A stretch of 64,000 nt of DNA, taken from assembly GCF_028553745.1 (NCBI RefSeq), contig NZ_CP067129.1:2214501-2278500 (forward strand), written 5' to 3'. The notes below the pieces were generated by a model. It was not told the origin of the DNA and made no database searches. It saw only the letters and a list, made by a program, of their open reading frames with translations. Both the position numbers and the translations under genes were made by a program. Source of the DNA: Paracoccus seriniphilus (GTDB lineage Bacteria > Pseudomonadota > Alphaproteobacteria > Rhodobacterales > Rhodobacteraceae). The stretch's first letter is position 1. Each line of letters begins with the position of its first letter. Of this stretch, positions 18,032-29,167 are shown in pieces.

Positions 18032-19645
18032 TCAGTTGGCCTGCCGGCGCAGGAATGCCGGGATCTCGACATTGTCCTGACCGTGATCGGGATTGGCCAG
18101 ATCGTCGAAATCGGTTTCCTGCTGACGTGCACGGGCCGCGACACGGTCATTGACGCGCTCTGCGATCGAGGCACCTGCAGGACGCTGTCCGCCGGCACCG
18201 GCTTCGCTGTTGTGACCGGCCATACGCTCCAGCATCCGGCCCAGGCCGCTCATGCGGTTATGCGTGCGATTGACATCGCCTTGCTGGGGCTGCGGCGCAG
18301 CCGGACGCGCCGGAGAGGCAGCCGCCTGAGAACGCTGACCCTCGTGGTTTTCAACTGCACGACGCAGACGATCCATGACCTGCGGTGTCGGCTGGCCGCG
18401 CGTTCCTTCGGGCGCGCGCGGTGCAACGAAATCGGTCAGATCATCCTCGATCCGCACGGCATTGGAACGCGTCGCTTCCTTGGCGGGCTGATAGGCCGGG
18501 GCGGGCATGTCGTCCTTGGCGCCCTGCTCGGCCTGCTGTGTGTCCTCCGACGCCGCGGTCCGGCGTTGCGGCTCTTCCTGCTGCGCGGGCGCAGGCTCGG
18601 CCTTTTGGGTGGCCGAAGGATTCTGCGTCAGGGGCTCGGCAATGCTGCGACGCGGAGCCGGCACATCCGCCACGCTGACCGATGCGTCGATGCCGGTCGC
18701 AACGACCGAAACGCGAATATTGCCATCCATATCGGGGTCCAGCGTCGAACCGACGATGATATTGGCATCGCTGTCGACCTTGTCGCGAATGACATTTGCG
18801 GCTTCGTCCAGTTCGAACAGCGTCATGTCATAGCCGCCGGTGATATTGATCAGCACGCCGCGTGCGCCGTTCAGGCTGATTTCATCCAGCAGCGGGTTGG
18901 CGATGGCGCGTTCGGCTGCCTCTTGCGAGCGGTTCTCGCCCGAAGCCTCGCCGGTGCCCATCATGGCCTTGCCCATCTCGTCCATCACGGCGCGAACATC
19001 GGCGAAGTCCAGGTTGATCAGCCCCGGACGGACCATCAGGTCGGTCACACCCTTGACGCCTTGATACAGCACGTCATCGGCCATGGCGAAGGCCTCGGTG
19101 AATGTGGTCTTCTCATTCGCCAGCCGGAACAGGTTCTGGTTGGGAATGATGATCAGCGTGTCGACAACCTTCTGCAGGGCTTCTACGCCTTCCTCAGCCT
19201 GACGCATCCGTTTGGTGCCTTCGAACTGGAACGGCTTGGTCACGACACCGACGGTCAGGATCCCCATTTCCCGCGCGGCCTGCGCGATGATCGGCGCGGC
19301 ACCGGTTCCGGTGCCCCCGCCCATGCCGGCCGTGATAAAGCACATATGCGCGCCCATCAGGTGATCGACGATATCCTCGATGGTTTCTTCGGCCGCCTTG
19401 GCTCCGATCGAAGGCTTGGCACCGGCGCCCAGCCCCTCGGTGACTTTCGGGCCCATCTGGACACGGCTGGAGGCATGCGATTGTGCCAGGGCCTGGGCGT
19501 CGGTATTGGCAACCACGAACTCGACCCCGTCGAGTTTCTTCTCGATCATGTTGTTGACCGCGTTGCCGCCCGCACCGCCAACACCGAACACGGTGATGCG
19601 GGGTTTCAGCTCGTCTTCGTCATTCATCATCAGATTGAGGTTCAT
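18032..19645 (-). CDS. ftsZ: cell division protein FtsZ
   Basis: The tubulin-like GTPase that forms the Z-ring. 537 residues, longer than E. coli FtsZ because of a C-terminal extension. GTP-binding motifs intact: [14 protein letters not shown], the tubulin signature [13 protein letters not shown], and the T7 catalytic loop [11 protein letters not shown]. After about residue 320 comes a long, Pro/Ala/Gln-rich disordered linker typical of Rhodobacterales, then a conserved end ([14 protein letters not shown]) that binds FtsA. The ATG at 19645 gives [13 protein letters not shown]; the extended upstream start is not supported. Confidence 0.98.
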   Translation of the reverse strand: MNLNLMMNDEDELKPRITVFGVGGAGGNAVNNMIEKKLDGVEFVVANTDAQALAQSHASSRVQMGPKVTEGLGAGAKPSIGAKAAEETIEDIVDHLMGAHMCFITAGMGGGTGTGAAPIIAQAAREMGILTVGVVTKPFQFEGTKRMRQAEEGVEALQKVVDTLIIIPNQNLFRLANEKTTFTEAFAMADDVLYQGVKGVTDLMVRPGLINLDFADVRAVMDEMGKAMMGTGEASGENRSQEAAERAIANPLLDEISLNGARGVLINITGGYDMTLFELDEAANVIRDKVDSDANIIVGSTLDPDMDGNIRVSVVATGIDASVSVADVPAPRRSIAEPLTQNPSATQKAEPAPAQQEEPQRRTAASEDTQQAEQGAKDDMPAPAYQPAKEATRSNAVRIEDDLTDFVAPRAPEGTRGQPTPQVMDRLRRAVENHEGQRSQAAASPARPAAPQPQQGDVNRTHNRMSGLGRMLERMAGHNSEAGAGGQRPAGASIAERVNDRVAARARQQETDFDDLANPDHGQDNVEIPAFLRRQAN

Positions 19646-19748
19646 GGTTTCCGCCTGTTTATCGCTGTTCTCGCCGAGCCGTGCCGCCCGTTCGAATCCC
19701 CCGGGTATTCCCGTCAATCGTAACGCCTAGCAGCTGTCACGTCACCAT

Positions 19749-19761
19749 TAAAACGGTTTTA
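19749..19761. promoter_or_regulatory. small palindrome in the ftsA-ftsZ gap
   Basis: TAAAAC - G - GTTTTA, a perfect 6-bp inverted repeat 104 bp upstream of ftsZ. It is AT-rich in a 222-bp gap with no gene, so it may belong to an ftsZ promoter or operator. Confidence 0.3.
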
Positions 19762-19867
19762 CGCCGCAAAATATGGGTCATCGACGCTGCAAAATAGGCG
19801 GCATCTTGCCAGTCGTGCAGAATATGGTGGCCGCAGTGCAGCCGCCCCATATCCCGTCAGGTTTCGA

Positions 19868-21202
19868 TCACCAGTTATTCTTGAACCAGCGATACGCACG
19901 TCGCAGGCTGCGGGCCGGATAGGCCTCTGCCGGCATTTCGAAATCCCACCACTCGTCCTGCGGATGAGCCGCAAAGAGGGCAAGCCCCACCGCACTGGAG
20001 AAGCTGGGATCGGTCAACTGATGAGCCAGACCGTCAATCCGCAGCGGACGTCCGCAGCGAATGTTGGGGCCAAGAATCCGCGCCGCCAACCCGTCCAGGC
20101 CCGGAATCTGGCTGCCCCCCCCGGTCAGGACGATCTGCTGACTGGGCATGTAATCGAATCCTGCCGCGTCCAGAACCTGACGGACATTTTCCAGGATTTC
20201 CTCGACCCGCGGACGCATGACGCCGATCACATCGGCCCGGCTGACCGTGCGCCGGTCGGATTCCCAATCTCCCGTCTCGCCGCCCACCTCGATCATCTCG
20301 CGATCATCCCAGCCGGTGGCCTCGACCCCGCCATTCAGGGTCTTGAGCCGCTCTGCCATGGCCAGGGGAACCCGCAGGCCCTGCGCGATATCCTGGGTGA
20401 TCAGATTGCCGCCGATGCGGACGGTGTCCGAGAAGATCATGTGTTTCTTGACAAAGATCGAAACGCCGGTGCCACCACCGCCGAAATCGATACAGGCGGC
20501 GCCAAGCTCCTGCTCGTCCTCGACCAGGCTTGCCCGCGCCGAGGCATATGAAGCCGATGCCACCCCGGCCAGTTCAAGGTCGCAACGACGGATACATTGC
20601 ACGACATTGCCGATGACATCGCCATCGACCGTCAGAACATGCATGTCGCAGGCCAGCTTGTTGCCCAGATGGTCGCGCGGGTCGCCCAGTCCGCTGCGGT
20701 TGTCGACGGCGAAATTGACCGGATGCGCATGCAGCACCTCGCGACCGCGGCCAAAATCGGGGACATCACAGGCCGCAAGGACCGAGGCCACGTCATGTTC
20801 GGACACCTTGCCCGATTCCAGCACGATCTCTCCGGCCAGACCGTAAGAGGCCGGCCGCCCCCCCGAAAGACAGGCGATCACGTGATCGACGCGCACCCCG
20901 GCAAGCTTTTGTGCCGCGGCCACGACCGTTCGGATGGCGCGTTCGGTTTCGGCCATGGTCTCGATTTCGCCATAGCGGACCCCACGCGACCGGGTCGAGG
21001 CAGCGCCGATCACCCGGAAATTCGCCTGTCCGGCCATCGGCCCCACACCATCGGTTTCGCGAAAGGTGCCCGTGCCGTCGAAGCGCAGCACCATGCAGGC
21101 AATTTTCGAGGTGCCGATGTCAAGAATCCCGATCACACCACGTTGCAGCGCCGCACGCCGGATATTCCGCATGGCTCGTTGTGTCTGATACAATTCGGTC
21201 AT
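19868..21202 (-). CDS. ftsA: cell division protein FtsA
   Basis: An actin-like ATPase that tethers FtsZ to the membrane. 444 residues. Seen: phosphate-1 loop IGILDIGTSKIACMV, the SHS2 region IETMAETERAIRTVVAAA, phosphate-2 AACIDFGGGGTGVSIFV, and the adenosine motif QIVLTGGGSQIPGL. The C-terminus ends in an Arg/Trp-rich amphipathic stretch (SLRRAYRWFKNNW) that fits the membrane-targeting helix. It follows ftsQ after 6 bp. Confidence 0.97.
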   Translation of the reverse strand: MTELYQTQRAMRNIRRAALQRGVIGILDIGTSKIACMVLRFDGTGTFRETDGVGPMAGQANFRVIGAASTRSRGVRYGEIETMAETERAIRTVVAAAQKLAGVRVDHVIACLSGGRPASYGLAGEIVLESGKVSEHDVASVLAACDVPDFGRGREVLHAHPVNFAVDNRSGLGDPRDHLGNKLACDMHVLTVDGDVIGNVVQCIRRCDLELAGVASASYASARASLVEDEQELGAACIDFGGGGTGVSIFVKKHMIFSDTVRIGGNLITQDIAQGLRVPLAMAERLKTLNGGVEATGWDDREMIEVGGETGDWESDRRTVSRADVIGVMRPRVEEILENVRQVLDAAGFDYMPSQQIVLTGGGSQIPGLDGLAARILGPNIRCGRPLRIDGLAHQLTDPSFSSAVGLALFAAHPQDEWWDFEMPAEAYPARSLRRAYRWFKNNW

Positions 21203-21208
21203 CCTGCC

Positions 21209-22162
21209 TCAGCCCCCCTTCTTCCCGTCCTCGATGACATTCCCGTCCGGCCCAAGCTCTGGCAGCCCGCGCGCCAGGCGGATGGTATTGCGCGCGTCCA
21301 GTCCCAAGCGCAGCACCGGGCGCGACGGATCGCGCAGGTCCACCACCTTCACATCACGTCCCAGCATATCTTCGGCGCTGTTCAACGCCATCGCCGCCTC
21401 CAGCGCGATCACGGCCCCTTCGGCCGGCAGCATGATCCGCTGATCATGGTCCAGAACCAGATCCCAGCGCCGCTCGCCCCGTCGCACCAGACCACGCACA
21501 CGTGGCAATATCGGGCCAGCCGCATCCAGCAGCTCCAGCGCCTCATCCGTGACCAGATCGGCCCCCTCCCCCGCGATCAGCGGCAGATCCGGACGCACAT
21601 CCCGCGAGGTGACGCTGGCCACACGATGGCCGTTCGCATCCAGAATCTCGATCCCGCGGCGATGACGCCACAACAGCGCGGGCTGACGCTCTTTCACCAC
21701 CGCCGAAAGGATTCCGCCCGGCTTGATCCGCAAATCGATGCTTTCGATGGCGTCCAGCTGCATCACCTGCAGGCGCAGCGCCGGCAGGTCGATGTCAAAG
21801 CTGGAGGCCGGCAGATCCACCGGCAGCATGGTGCGCAGCGCCTTTTCGACGACCGGGCTGGCGCCCTCGACCGACATCATGCGGACCTGGAATTCTTCAC
21901 GGCTTTGGACCTTGTCGATCAGCCCGATGACACTGTCCGTCAGCGCGGTGCGACGATCCTCGTCCGACAGCCAGATTCCCGCCGTCGTGACGACTAGAAA
22001 AACCGGCACGCCGATCCTGACGATACGGCGATACAGCGGCGTCAGCCACATCCGTTCCAGACGGTATTTCAGCCGCGACGGCGCCGGATCACGCTTGACG
22101 CGCGGCTGTTGCGCGGCACCGTCAAGCCGACGCGGCGGGCGGTGGTCGATCACGTCCTGCAT
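21209..22162 (-). CDS. ftsQ: cell division protein FtsQ
   Basis: A bitopic divisome protein linking cytoplasmic and periplasmic division factors. 317 residues: a basic cytoplasmic N-terminus of about 50, one membrane helix (VRIGVPVFLVVTTAGIWLSD), a periplasmic POTRA domain (about 80-150, VRMMSVEGASPVVEKALRTML), and the FtsQ/DivIB domain with VKERQPALLWRHRRGIEILD. It starts inside the 3' end of ddl (13-bp overlap). Confidence 0.95.
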   Translation of the reverse strand: MQDVIDHRPPRRLDGAAQQPRVKRDPAPSRLKYRLERMWLTPLYRRIVRIGVPVFLVVTTAGIWLSDEDRRTALTDSVIGLIDKVQSREEFQVRMMSVEGASPVVEKALRTMLPVDLPASSFDIDLPALRLQVMQLDAIESIDLRIKPGGILSAVVKERQPALLWRHRRGIEILDANGHRVASVTSRDVRPDLPLIAGEGADLVTDEALELLDAAGPILPRVRGLVRRGERRWDLVLDHDQRIMLPAEGAVIALEAAMALNSAEDMLGRDVKVVDLRDPSRPVLRLGLDARNTIRLARGLPELGPDGNVIEDGKKGG

Positions 22163-23085
22163 AGCGCGTCCTCGACCATCCAGCGCATCAGGCTGGGGAA
22201 ATCGATCCCCGCATGTGCCGCCTGTTCAGGTGCCAGAGAGGTCGGCGTCATGCCGGGCTGGGTATTCACCTCCAGCAGGATCAGCCCGTCGATCCCCCGG
22301 CTCTCGTCCCAGCGAAAATCGGTGCGCGACAGGCCGCGACATCCCAATGCCTCATGCGCACGCAATGCATAGTCCAGACATGCCTGACGAATCGGCTCGG
22401 GGATCTCGGCGGGAATCACATGGCGCGATCCGCCGACGGTGTATTTAGCGTCATAGTCATACCAGCCCTCCGTCAGGATCTCGGTCACGCCAAGCGCATG
22501 ATTCCCCATCACGGCAGTGGTCAGTTCGCGCCCCGGTGCATAGCTTTCCACCATCACCCGTTCGGGCATGGAGTCAGACAGCTGCGGCGGCTGATTGGCC
22601 CCGTCATGCACGATGTAGACACCGACCGAGGACCCCTCGTCATTGGGTTTGACCACATAGGGTGGGGGCAGCACATGACGGCGCGAAACTTCGGCAGAAT
22701 CTGCGATGACGCTTTCGACAACCGGCAGACCGGCCTCGCGAAACGCCTGTTTGGCAACGGTCTTGTCCATTGCCATGGCCGAGGCCAGAACGCCGGAATG
22801 GGTATAGGGCAGTCCCATCCATTCCAGAATGCCCTGAACGCAGCCATCCTCGCCCCAACGGCCATGCAGGGCATTGAATACCACATCAGGCGCAACCTCA
22901 GTCAGACGCGCAACGATATCATCGCCGCGTTTCTGCCCGAGTTCGATCTCGGTCACCTGATATCCCGCCACCCGCAGCGCATTCGCGCATTCGCGCCCCG
23001 ATGACAGCGACACCTCACGTTCGGCTGAGGGGCCACCCATCAGAACTGCAACGGTGTGGGCTGTCCTGCTCGACCTGCCCGCCAC
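22150..23085 (-). CDS. ddl: D-alanine--D-alanine ligase
   Basis: ATP-grasp enzyme making the D-Ala-D-Ala dipeptide for peptidoglycan. About 311 residues: N-terminal VAVLMGGPSAEREVSLSSG, central HGRWGEDGCVQGILEWMGLPYTHSG, and the ATP/Mg blocks YVVKPNDEGSSVGV and ILLEVNTQPGMTPTSL. GTG at 23085 is preferred because it has AAGG upstream and gives an N-terminus like that of relatives; an ATG at 23127 would add 14 residues over a CCCGG/CCGGG hairpin. Overlaps ftsQ. Confidence 0.94.
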   Translation of the reverse strand: MAGRSSRTAHTVAVLMGGPSAEREVSLSSGRECANALRVAGYQVTEIELGQKRGDDIVARLTEVAPDVVFNALHGRWGEDGCVQGILEWMGLPYTHSGVLASAMAMDKTVAKQAFREAGLPVVESVIADSAEVSRRHVLPPPYVVKPNDEGSSVGVYIVHDGANQPPQLSDSMPERVMVESYAPGRELTTAVMGNHALGVTEILTEGWYDYDAKYTVGGSRHVIPAEIPEPIRQACLDYALRAHEALGCRGLSRTDFRWDESRGIDGLILLEVNTQPGMTPTSLAPEQAAHAGIDFPSLMRWMVEDALCRT

Positions 23086-23223
23086 TTCTGTGCCTTTCGT
23101 GCCCGGTTTGCCCGGGCTTCTTTCCATATCACGCGGTCGGGTTAGTCCCGATCCTGCGGCTTATGGTCAAAAGATAGCCCTAAAGCTTGGATCACAAAAG
23201 AACAATTTTCCGGCTTGCGCGAT

Positions 23224-24162
23224 TTATCGACCTTTGGGGGAAAGCGCGTCACCGATACGGATGACTTCCCACTGCAATTCATGACCGCTGCTTTCCTTGA
23301 CTCGCCTGCGAACAAGCTCTCCCAGGGCCTCGAGATCTGCTGCCGTGGCATGGTCTGCATTCAGCAGGAAATTGGGATGTTTCTCGGACATTTGCGCCCC
23401 GCCCAGCCGGTATCCGCGCAATCCGGCACGGTCGATCAGAGACCATGCCTTGAGGTCATGGGTGTCATCCGCCCGCCCCGTCGAGCTGAACCCGGCCGGA
23501 TTGCGAAAGGTCGAACCCGCGCTGCGCTCTTTGGTGGGTTGGGTCTCGTCCCGCCTGGCGAGTTGCTGCACCATGCGGGCGTGCAGCGTTTCGGGATCAG
23601 CGCGATCAGCGCGGAAACTCGCCTGCGTCAGCACCCAGCCTTCGGGCAGGGTCGAATGGCGATAGCCGAATTCCAGATCGTCAGGCGAAAGGGTGACCAC
23701 ACGCCCATCGCGCGATACCGCCTGCGCCGACAGAAGGTGATCGGCCACATAGGTGCCATAGCATCCCGCATTCATCCGCACGGCACCGCCAATACTGCCC
23801 GGAATCGTGCGCAGGAACGTCAGGTCCAGCCCGGCATCCGCCGCCCTGCGCGCCACATGTGCATCCAGCGCGGCGGCCCCCGCTGTCACGATATCATCTT
23901 TGATCTCGATGTTGTTGAAGCCGCGCCCGAGGCGCAGCACGATCCCGCGGATACCACCATCGCGCACGATCAGGTTGCTGCCGACGCCCATCGGGAAAAC
24001 CGGCATTGCGGGGTCCAGCGCCCGCAGGAAATCGGCCAGATCCTCGATATCTGCTGGCTGGAACAGCCAATCGGCCGGCCCGCCGACCCGCAACCACGTC
24101 AGACTGTCCAGAGGACGGTTTTCGGTCAGGGCGCCGCGCGGGGTGGGAAGCTGTTGTGTCAT
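23224..24162 (-). CDS. murB: UDP-N-acetylenolpyruvoylglucosamine reductase
   Basis: FAD/NADPH enzyme completing UDP-N-acetylmuramate. 312 residues, type II by its lack of the extra C-terminal insert. FAD-binding domain seen as [15 protein letters not shown] and [23 protein letters not shown]; then [17 protein letters not shown], the catalytic serine in [13 protein letters not shown], and [20 protein letters not shown]. Separated from the DUF2484 gene by 76 bp and from ddl by 138 bp. Confidence 0.97.
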   Translation of the reverse strand: MTQQLPTPRGALTENRPLDSLTWLRVGGPADWLFQPADIEDLADFLRALDPAMPVFPMGVGSNLIVRDGGIRGIVLRLGRGFNNIEIKDDIVTAGAAALDAHVARRAADAGLDLTFLRTIPGSIGGAVRMNAGCYGTYVADHLLSAQAVSRDGRVVTLSPDDLEFGYRHSTLPEGWVLTQASFRADRADPETLHARMVQQLARRDETQPTKERSAGSTFRNPAGFSSTGRADDTHDLKAWSLIDRAGLRGYRLGGAQMSEKHPNFLLNADHATAADLEALGELVRRRVKESSGHELQWEVIRIGDALSPKGR

Positions 24163-24238
24163 GAAATGCAGGTATCCAGCAGGTAATTCTGCGTCAATAT
24201 GTTCAAATGGCCGTCAACTGCGGCTGGCACGCCAGCCG

Positions 24239-24496
24239 CTAATCCAGAGGTGTGACGCTGTCGTTCTGTCGTTTCCATCCATGCTGGCACAACAGGATTG
24301 CCATCCCCAGCGCGAATCCTCCGGCACCGGCCATCGGGCCCCAGCTCAGGGTCAGCAGACCCAGCGCCGGGACGCCCAGGGCGATCAGCGCCCAGAAGCA
24401 GCGGAGCGCATGAATCCCGCGCAGGCGGGGCAACAGGAAGCCCAGCAACAGCCAACCCCCGGACAAGACCAAGGTCATGATCTGAACCGTGGTCAC
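24239..24496 (-). CDS. DUF2484 small membrane protein
   Basis: An 85-residue protein with three hydrophobic stretches ([48 protein letters not shown]) and a charged C-terminus ([14 protein letters not shown]). Its start overlaps the end of murC by four bases, so it is translated with it. A DUF2484 gene in exactly this position, between murC and murB, recurs in Rhodobacteraceae. The function is unknown; placement suggests an envelope role. Confidence 0.8.
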   Translation of the reverse strand: MTTVQIMTLVLSGGWLLLGFLLPRLRGIHALRCFWALIALGVPALGLLTLSWGPMAGAGGFALGMAILLCQHGWKRQNDSVTPLD

Positions 24497-25917
24497 GCCG
24501 CCTGACCCTGAAGGCGCGCTGGCAGAGCATTGGCCCAGGAAGATATGGTTCCTGCCCCGAGGCAGACAACCATGTCACCGGGCCGCGCCTGTTCACGAAC
24601 CAGACGCACCAGATCATCCTCGGACAGGATCTCGCGGGCATGGCGATGGCCATGTGCGATCAGCCCGGCAACCAGGTCGTCACGTCCGGCACCCGGAATC
24701 GGGTCTTCACCGGCGCCATAGACATCGGCAATGCCCACGACATCGGCTTCATTGAAACATGTGCAGAAATCGTCGAACAGCGAAGCCAGCCGCGAGAAGC
24801 GATGGGGCTGATGCACCGCGATCACGCGCCCTTCAGTCGATTGCCGCGCCGCCTTCAGCACAGCCGCGATTTCCACCGGATGATGTCCGTAATCATCAAT
24901 GATGGTGACGCCATCGACCTCTCCGACCCGCGTGAAACGACGACCCACGCCACCGAATTTCGCCAAGGCGTCACGGATCTCTGCCTTTTTCATGCCCAGA
25001 TGCCGCGCGACAGCGATGGCTGCCAGACAGTTCGAAACATTGTGGTCTCCCGGCATCGGCAGGGTGCAGCCCTTGATCACCTCGGCATGTTCAGCATCGC
25101 TTTCGCCCTGCAGTGCCACATCGAAATGCGCCACGCCCTTTGCATAGCGCAGATTGACCGCGCGCACGTCGGCCTGTGCGTTGAAGCCAAATGTCACCAC
25201 GCGGCGGTCGGTCAGCTTTCCGACAAGGGCCTGAACCTCGGGATGATCTGTGCAGCAGACGGCCAGCCCATAGAAGGGCACGCCCGAGGCAAAGTTGTAG
25301 AACCCCTGCCGCAACGCATCGAAATTGCCCCAATGCTCCATATGCTCGGGGTCGATATTGGTGATGATCGCGATATCCGCAGGAAGCCGGTTGAAACTGC
25401 CGTCGGATTCATCGGCCTCGACCACCATCCATTCACCCTCGCCCGCCCGCGCGTTCGACCCATAGGCGTGAATGACGCCGCCATTGATCACGGTCGGATC
25501 GATGCCACCTGCATCCAGCAAGGTCGCGACCATCGTCGTGGTCGTGGTCTTGCCATGGGTGCCGGCGATGGCAATGTTGGATTTCAGCCGCATCAGTTCG
25601 GCCAGCATCTCTGCGCGCCGGACCACGGGCAGACCACGGCGACGCGCCTCTTCCAGCTCGGGATTGCCTTTCTTGATCGCGGTCGAGATGACCACGACAC
25701 CGGCAGAACCGATATTTTCGGCGCGCTGCCCCTCGAAAACGGTTGCGCCCAGCCCGGCCAGCCGCTCGGTGATCTTCGAGCTTTTCAGGTCACTGCCCTG
25801 CACCTGATACCCCAGTGTCAGCAGAACCTCGGCAATGCCGGACATGCCGATTCCGCCGATGCCGATGAAATGGATCGGGCCCAGTTCGTGGGGCAGCTTG
25901 GTCGCGGCATTCATCAC
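24493..25917 (-). CDS. murC: UDP-N-acetylmuramate--L-alanine ligase
   Basis: Adds L-Ala to UDP-MurNAc, first of the Mur ligases. 474 residues. N-terminal substrate domain [23 protein letters not shown]-loop [44 protein letters not shown], and the C-terminal [14 protein letters not shown] and HQPHRFSRL. The start overlaps the murG stop (ATGA) and the 3' end overlaps the DUF2484 start, so three genes are coupled. Confidence 0.98.
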   Translation of the reverse strand: MMNAATKLPHELGPIHFIGIGGIGMSGIAEVLLTLGYQVQGSDLKSSKITERLAGLGATVFEGQRAENIGSAGVVVISTAIKKGNPELEEARRRGLPVVRRAEMLAELMRLKSNIAIAGTHGKTTTTTMVATLLDAGGIDPTVINGGVIHAYGSNARAGEGEWMVVEADESDGSFNRLPADIAIITNIDPEHMEHWGNFDALRQGFYNFASGVPFYGLAVCCTDHPEVQALVGKLTDRRVVTFGFNAQADVRAVNLRYAKGVAHFDVALQGESDAEHAEVIKGCTLPMPGDHNVSNCLAAIAVARHLGMKKAEIRDALAKFGGVGRRFTRVGEVDGVTIIDDYGHHPVEIAAVLKAARQSTEGRVIAVHQPHRFSRLASLFDDFCTCFNEADVVGIADVYGAGEDPIPGAGRDDLVAGLIAHGHRHAREILSEDDLVRLVREQARPGDMVVCLGAGTISSWANALPARLQGQAA

Positions 25918-26999
25918 ATTATCTCCGTGACTAGATCATAAAGACGCCGCGCCGCATCGGGCCGGCCAAGTGTCAAGGCGGCAGCGGCCATTTCCGTTGC
26001 CTGTGCAGGATCGGACATGATGTCGCGGATGTCCTGTGACAGGGCCGCCGGATCAAGCCCGACCTCGGGGTGGATATGCGCGGCCCCCGCGGTTTCCATC
26101 GCGCGGGCATTCGCGGTCTGATGGTCCCCGGTCGCTGCGGCATAGGGGATCAGCAAGGCGGGTCGACCGATCACGCAGATATCGGCAATGGACGAGGCCC
26201 CCGACCGGCTGATCACCAGCTGCGCCCGCGCCAGACGTTCGGGCACATCGGTGAAAAACGGCTGCACATCGGCAGACACACCGGCGTCGCGATAGGCATC
26301 CGTCACCCGCTGACCATCTTCGGCACGGGCCTGATGGCTGACACGCAGGCGACCGCGCAGATCATCGGGCAGCGCCGCGATCGCGGCGGGCACGACATCG
26401 GACAGGACGCGCGCACCCTGGCTGCCCCCGATCACCAGCAGGTGAACCTCTTCACCTTCCGAGGCCGCCTGATAGGGACTGGCCGCAAAGTCCAGAACCG
26501 CCGCGCGCACCGGATTGCCGGTATGGATGCCCTGCACGCCCGCTGGCAGTTCCGTGGGCCATGTGCCGCAGGCCACGCGCTGAACGCGACGCGCGAACAG
26601 GCGGTTGACGCGGCCCATCACCCCGTTCTGTTCATGAATCATCCGCGGAACGCCCATGGTCAGCGCAGCCGCGAGCGCCGGGATGGTCGGATAGCCACCA
26701 AAGCCGATCACGACCGAAGGGCGGTCCTTGCGAAACTCGGCCCGCGCGGCAGAAACTCCGGCAGCAATCTTGAGGGGCGCCATCAGCTTGCCTGTCAGAC
26801 CACCGCGGGCAGTCGTGGCCGATTTCACGATGCTGCGCGTCACCTGATCGGGGAATCCGCCCGCATAGCGCGCGCCGCGATCATCGGTTGACAGCTTGAC
26901 CCGCCAACCTTCGGCCAGCAGCATTTCAGCCAGGGCCTGTGCGGGGAACATATGTCCTCCGGTACCACCGGCAGCAATCAGGGCAAGAGGTTCGTTCAT
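25914..26999 (-). CDS. murG: undecaprenyldiphospho-muramoylpentapeptide GlcNAc transferase
   Basis: Glycosyltransferase at the inner face of the membrane that makes lipid II from lipid I. 361 residues: G-loop 1 [20 protein letters not shown]-loop 2 [31 protein letters not shown], and the GT-B C-terminal donor motif [24 protein letters not shown]. The ATG at 26999 overlaps the ftsW stop (TGATG) and gives the family start [16 protein letters not shown]; the frame upstream lies inside ftsW. Confidence 0.98.
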   Translation of the reverse strand: MNEPLALIAAGGTGGHMFPAQALAEMLLAEGWRVKLSTDDRGARYAGGFPDQVTRSIVKSATTARGGLTGKLMAPLKIAAGVSAARAEFRKDRPSVVIGFGGYPTIPALAAALTMGVPRMIHEQNGVMGRVNRLFARRVQRVACGTWPTELPAGVQGIHTGNPVRAAVLDFAASPYQAASEGEEVHLLVIGGSQGARVLSDVVPAAIAALPDDLRGRLRVSHQARAEDGQRVTDAYRDAGVSADVQPFFTDVPERLARAQLVISRSGASSIADICVIGRPALLIPYAAATGDHQTANARAMETAGAAHIHPEVGLDPAALSQDIRDIMSDPAQATEMAAAALTLGRPDAARRLYDLVTEIM

Positions 27000-28162
27000 C
27001 ACCGTCTCCGTCGCAGGATTTCGGCCATTTCGCCCTGTGGACGTGTGCGCGTCAGCGCCAGCAGCATTCCCAGTGCGATCCCCGAGGCAATGACCGAAGA
27101 CCCGCCATAGCTGACGAAAGGCAGCGTCATGCCCTTGGCGGGCAACAACCGCACCGCAACACCCATGTTGATCAGCGCCTGAACGCCAAAGGCACAGGCC
27201 AGTCCGGTGCCCGCAATGCGCACGAAGGGATCGCGTTCCTTCATCAGCCGCAACAGAGAGCGCACGACGATCGTGCAATACAGCGTGATGATGACCAGGA
27301 CCATGATCAGGCCATATTCCTCGGCCGCCACGGCAATGATGAAATCGGTATGCGCGTCAGGCAGGGACCATTTCACCGTGCCCTCGCCGACGCCGACCCC
27401 GAAGAAACCGCCTTCCTGAATGGCATTGGTCGCATATCCGATCTGCGTGCGCGGATCCACGTCGGGAGACAGAAAGCCATTGATGCGGCGTGCGAAATGT
27501 TCTGACGCGCCATAGGCAAAGAAACCACCGGCCAATGCCATGCCGGCCACGCCGAACAGCAGGATCATCGGCGCCCCGGCAACGAAATACATCACCAGCC
27601 AGGCAAACAGCACCAGCGAGGCCTGCCCGAAATCGGGTTGCAGCGCCAGAAGGATGACCACCGTGAACAGGGCAACGAAGGAATAGGCCTTGCCCGGCGG
27701 TCCTCCGACCTCCTGGCTGGCGGCCATGAACCAGGCGCACAGCGCAACGAAACCCGGCTTGAGAAATTCGGACGGCTGCAACGACACGAAGCCCAGGCTG
27801 AGCCAGCGTGTTGCGCCCTTGCCGAAATCCGTGCCGATGAAGGGCAAGGCAATGATCAACGCAAATGCTGCAAGAAAGCCCATCACGCCGATCCGCCGGA
27901 TCTGCCGCGGTGACAGCATCGACAGGACCAGCATCACGCAGATCGCCATCCCGCCAAAGACCGCCTGACGCTGGACATAGTAGAAACGCGGAAGATGGTT
28001 CTTCTCGGCCAACGGCACCGACGCAGCCAGCCCCAGAAGCAACCCGGTCGCAAACAGAAGCAGCACGCAAGCCAGCGACCATTTGTCAATAGTTCTCCAC
28101 CAACGTGGAAGAATCGGGTCACCCGCCCGTACGGGCGTGGCGCCAAAGACCATCTCGGTCAT
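26999..28162 (-). CDS. ftsW: lipid II polymerase FtsW (SEDS family)
   Basis: A polytopic SEDS protein, the septal peptidoglycan glycosyltransferase. 387 residues with about ten membrane helices. Family marks: [41 protein letters not shown] (the catalytic Asp lies in this loop), [39 protein letters not shown], and the final [23 protein letters not shown]. First gene of the visible run through murG, murC and on to ftsZ. FtsW rather than RodA is supported by this division-cluster position. Confidence 0.97.
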   Translation of the reverse strand: MTEMVFGATPVRAGDPILPRWWRTIDKWSLACVLLLFATGLLLGLAASVPLAEKNHLPRFYYVQRQAVFGGMAICVMLVLSMLSPRQIRRIGVMGFLAAFALIIALPFIGTDFGKGATRWLSLGFVSLQPSEFLKPGFVALCAWFMAASQEVGGPPGKAYSFVALFTVVILLALQPDFGQASLVLFAWLVMYFVAGAPMILLFGVAGMALAGGFFAYGASEHFARRINGFLSPDVDPRTQIGYATNAIQEGGFFGVGVGEGTVKWSLPDAHTDFIIAVAAEEYGLIMVLVIITLYCTIVVRSLLRLMKERDPFVRIAGTGLACAFGVQALINMGVAVRLLPAKGMTLPFVSYGGSSVIASGIALGMLLALTRTRPQGEMAEILRRRR

Positions 28163-28299
28163 GGGAATACCGCCGTCACTGCCTCTGCTCTGCCCGGTTA
28201 TCCGGGTCTGATCTCCACGATAGCGCGATTTTCACCGTCGCGCTACCGTCTATTCATGCCCCCGATACGCCCCCCATGCAACGCAGGGGCGCGCCATCC

Positions 28300-29043
28300 C
28301 TAGCCAAGCGTGGCCAGCGCCGGGAAAGTTTCAAGCAGCCAATAGGAAAATGCCGAGAAGGCACCGGTCAGCAGCATCAGCCCGACGACCAGCAACAACA
28401 GCCCCATGATCCGCTCGATGGTCTTCAGATAGGGCTTGACGCGATTCATCACCCCGACCGCATGCTTGATGAAGATTGCTGCCAGCAGAAAGGGAATACC
28501 CAGTCCAAGCGCATAGACCGCCAGCAATGCCGTGCCCCGCGACAATTCGCCCCCGGCCGCCGCAAGTGACAGGATCATTCCCAGTTGCGGCCCGATGCAG
28601 GGCGTCCAGCCAAACGCAAAGGCCAGACCCAGCACATAGGCCCCCAATGCACCTCCGCCCTGCTGACCGGTATCCAGCCGCGCCTCCTGGTCCAGGATCG
28701 GGATGCGGAAGACATGCAGGAAATGCAGCCCCATGATCATCACCACGACCCCTGCGCCCTTTGACAGCAGGTCCTGATACTGCAGGAAAGCGCGTCCGAA
28801 TGCCGAGGCCGCAAATCCCATGATCAAGAAGACCGTGGACAGGCCCAGCACAAAGAACAATGCCGGCAGAACGGCGCTGCGTTCCCCGGTTTTCAGGCCG
28901 TTCACCCCCACCCCGGTCATATAGGCCAGATAGGGCGGCACGATGGGCAGCACGCAGGGCGACAGGAATGACAGAAGGCCCGCCAGCATCGCGATGAATG
29001 CTGCAGGCAGGAATGCGGCGGTGGCAAGTTCGATTCCAAACAT
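28300..29043 (-). CDS. ccdA: cytochrome c biogenesis protein CcdA
   Basis: A membrane thiol transporter moving reducing power to the periplasm for heme attachment and disulfide handling. 247 residues, six membrane helices. The two conserved cysteines sit in LSFLSPCVLPIVPPYLAYM (helix 1) and AFAFGWTPCIGPQLGMIL (helix 4), as in DsbD-beta/CcdA. The ATG at 29043 gives MFGIELATAAF; an ATG at 29112 would overlap the rne terminator. It works with the ccm genes found at 40-43 kb. Confidence 0.93.
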   Translation of the reverse strand: MFGIELATAAFLPAAFIAMLAGLLSFLSPCVLPIVPPYLAYMTGVGVNGLKTGERSAVLPALFFVLGLSTVFLIMGFAASAFGRAFLQYQDLLSKGAGVVVMIMGLHFLHVFRIPILDQEARLDTGQQGGGALGAYVLGLAFAFGWTPCIGPQLGMILSLAAAGGELSRGTALLAVYALGLGIPFLLAAIFIKHAVGVMNRVKPYLKTIERIMGLLLLVVGLMLLTGAFSAFSYWLLETFPALATLG

Positions 29044-29110
29044 GTGGCGCAGATTACCCGTTATGGCGGCAGACGACAGGGCCGTTGACCTCACGCTTGC
29101 GTGGGCAGGC

Positions 29111-29143
29111 AAAAAAAAGAGCGCAGCTTTTGCCGCGCTCTTT
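29111..29143 (-). terminator. intrinsic terminator of rne
   Basis: Stem AAAGAGCGC / GCGCTCTTT (perfect 9 bp, with a short inner extension) followed on the minus strand by a run of eight T. It begins 25 bp past the rne stop and is the strongest terminator in the window. Confidence 0.9.
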
Positions 29144-29167
29144 CATTTCCGTAGCGATCCGGCTGGC

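Noticed and set aside
19694..19698. GANTC methylation site upstream of ftsZ
   Set aside because: A single pentamer has no significance without enrichment.
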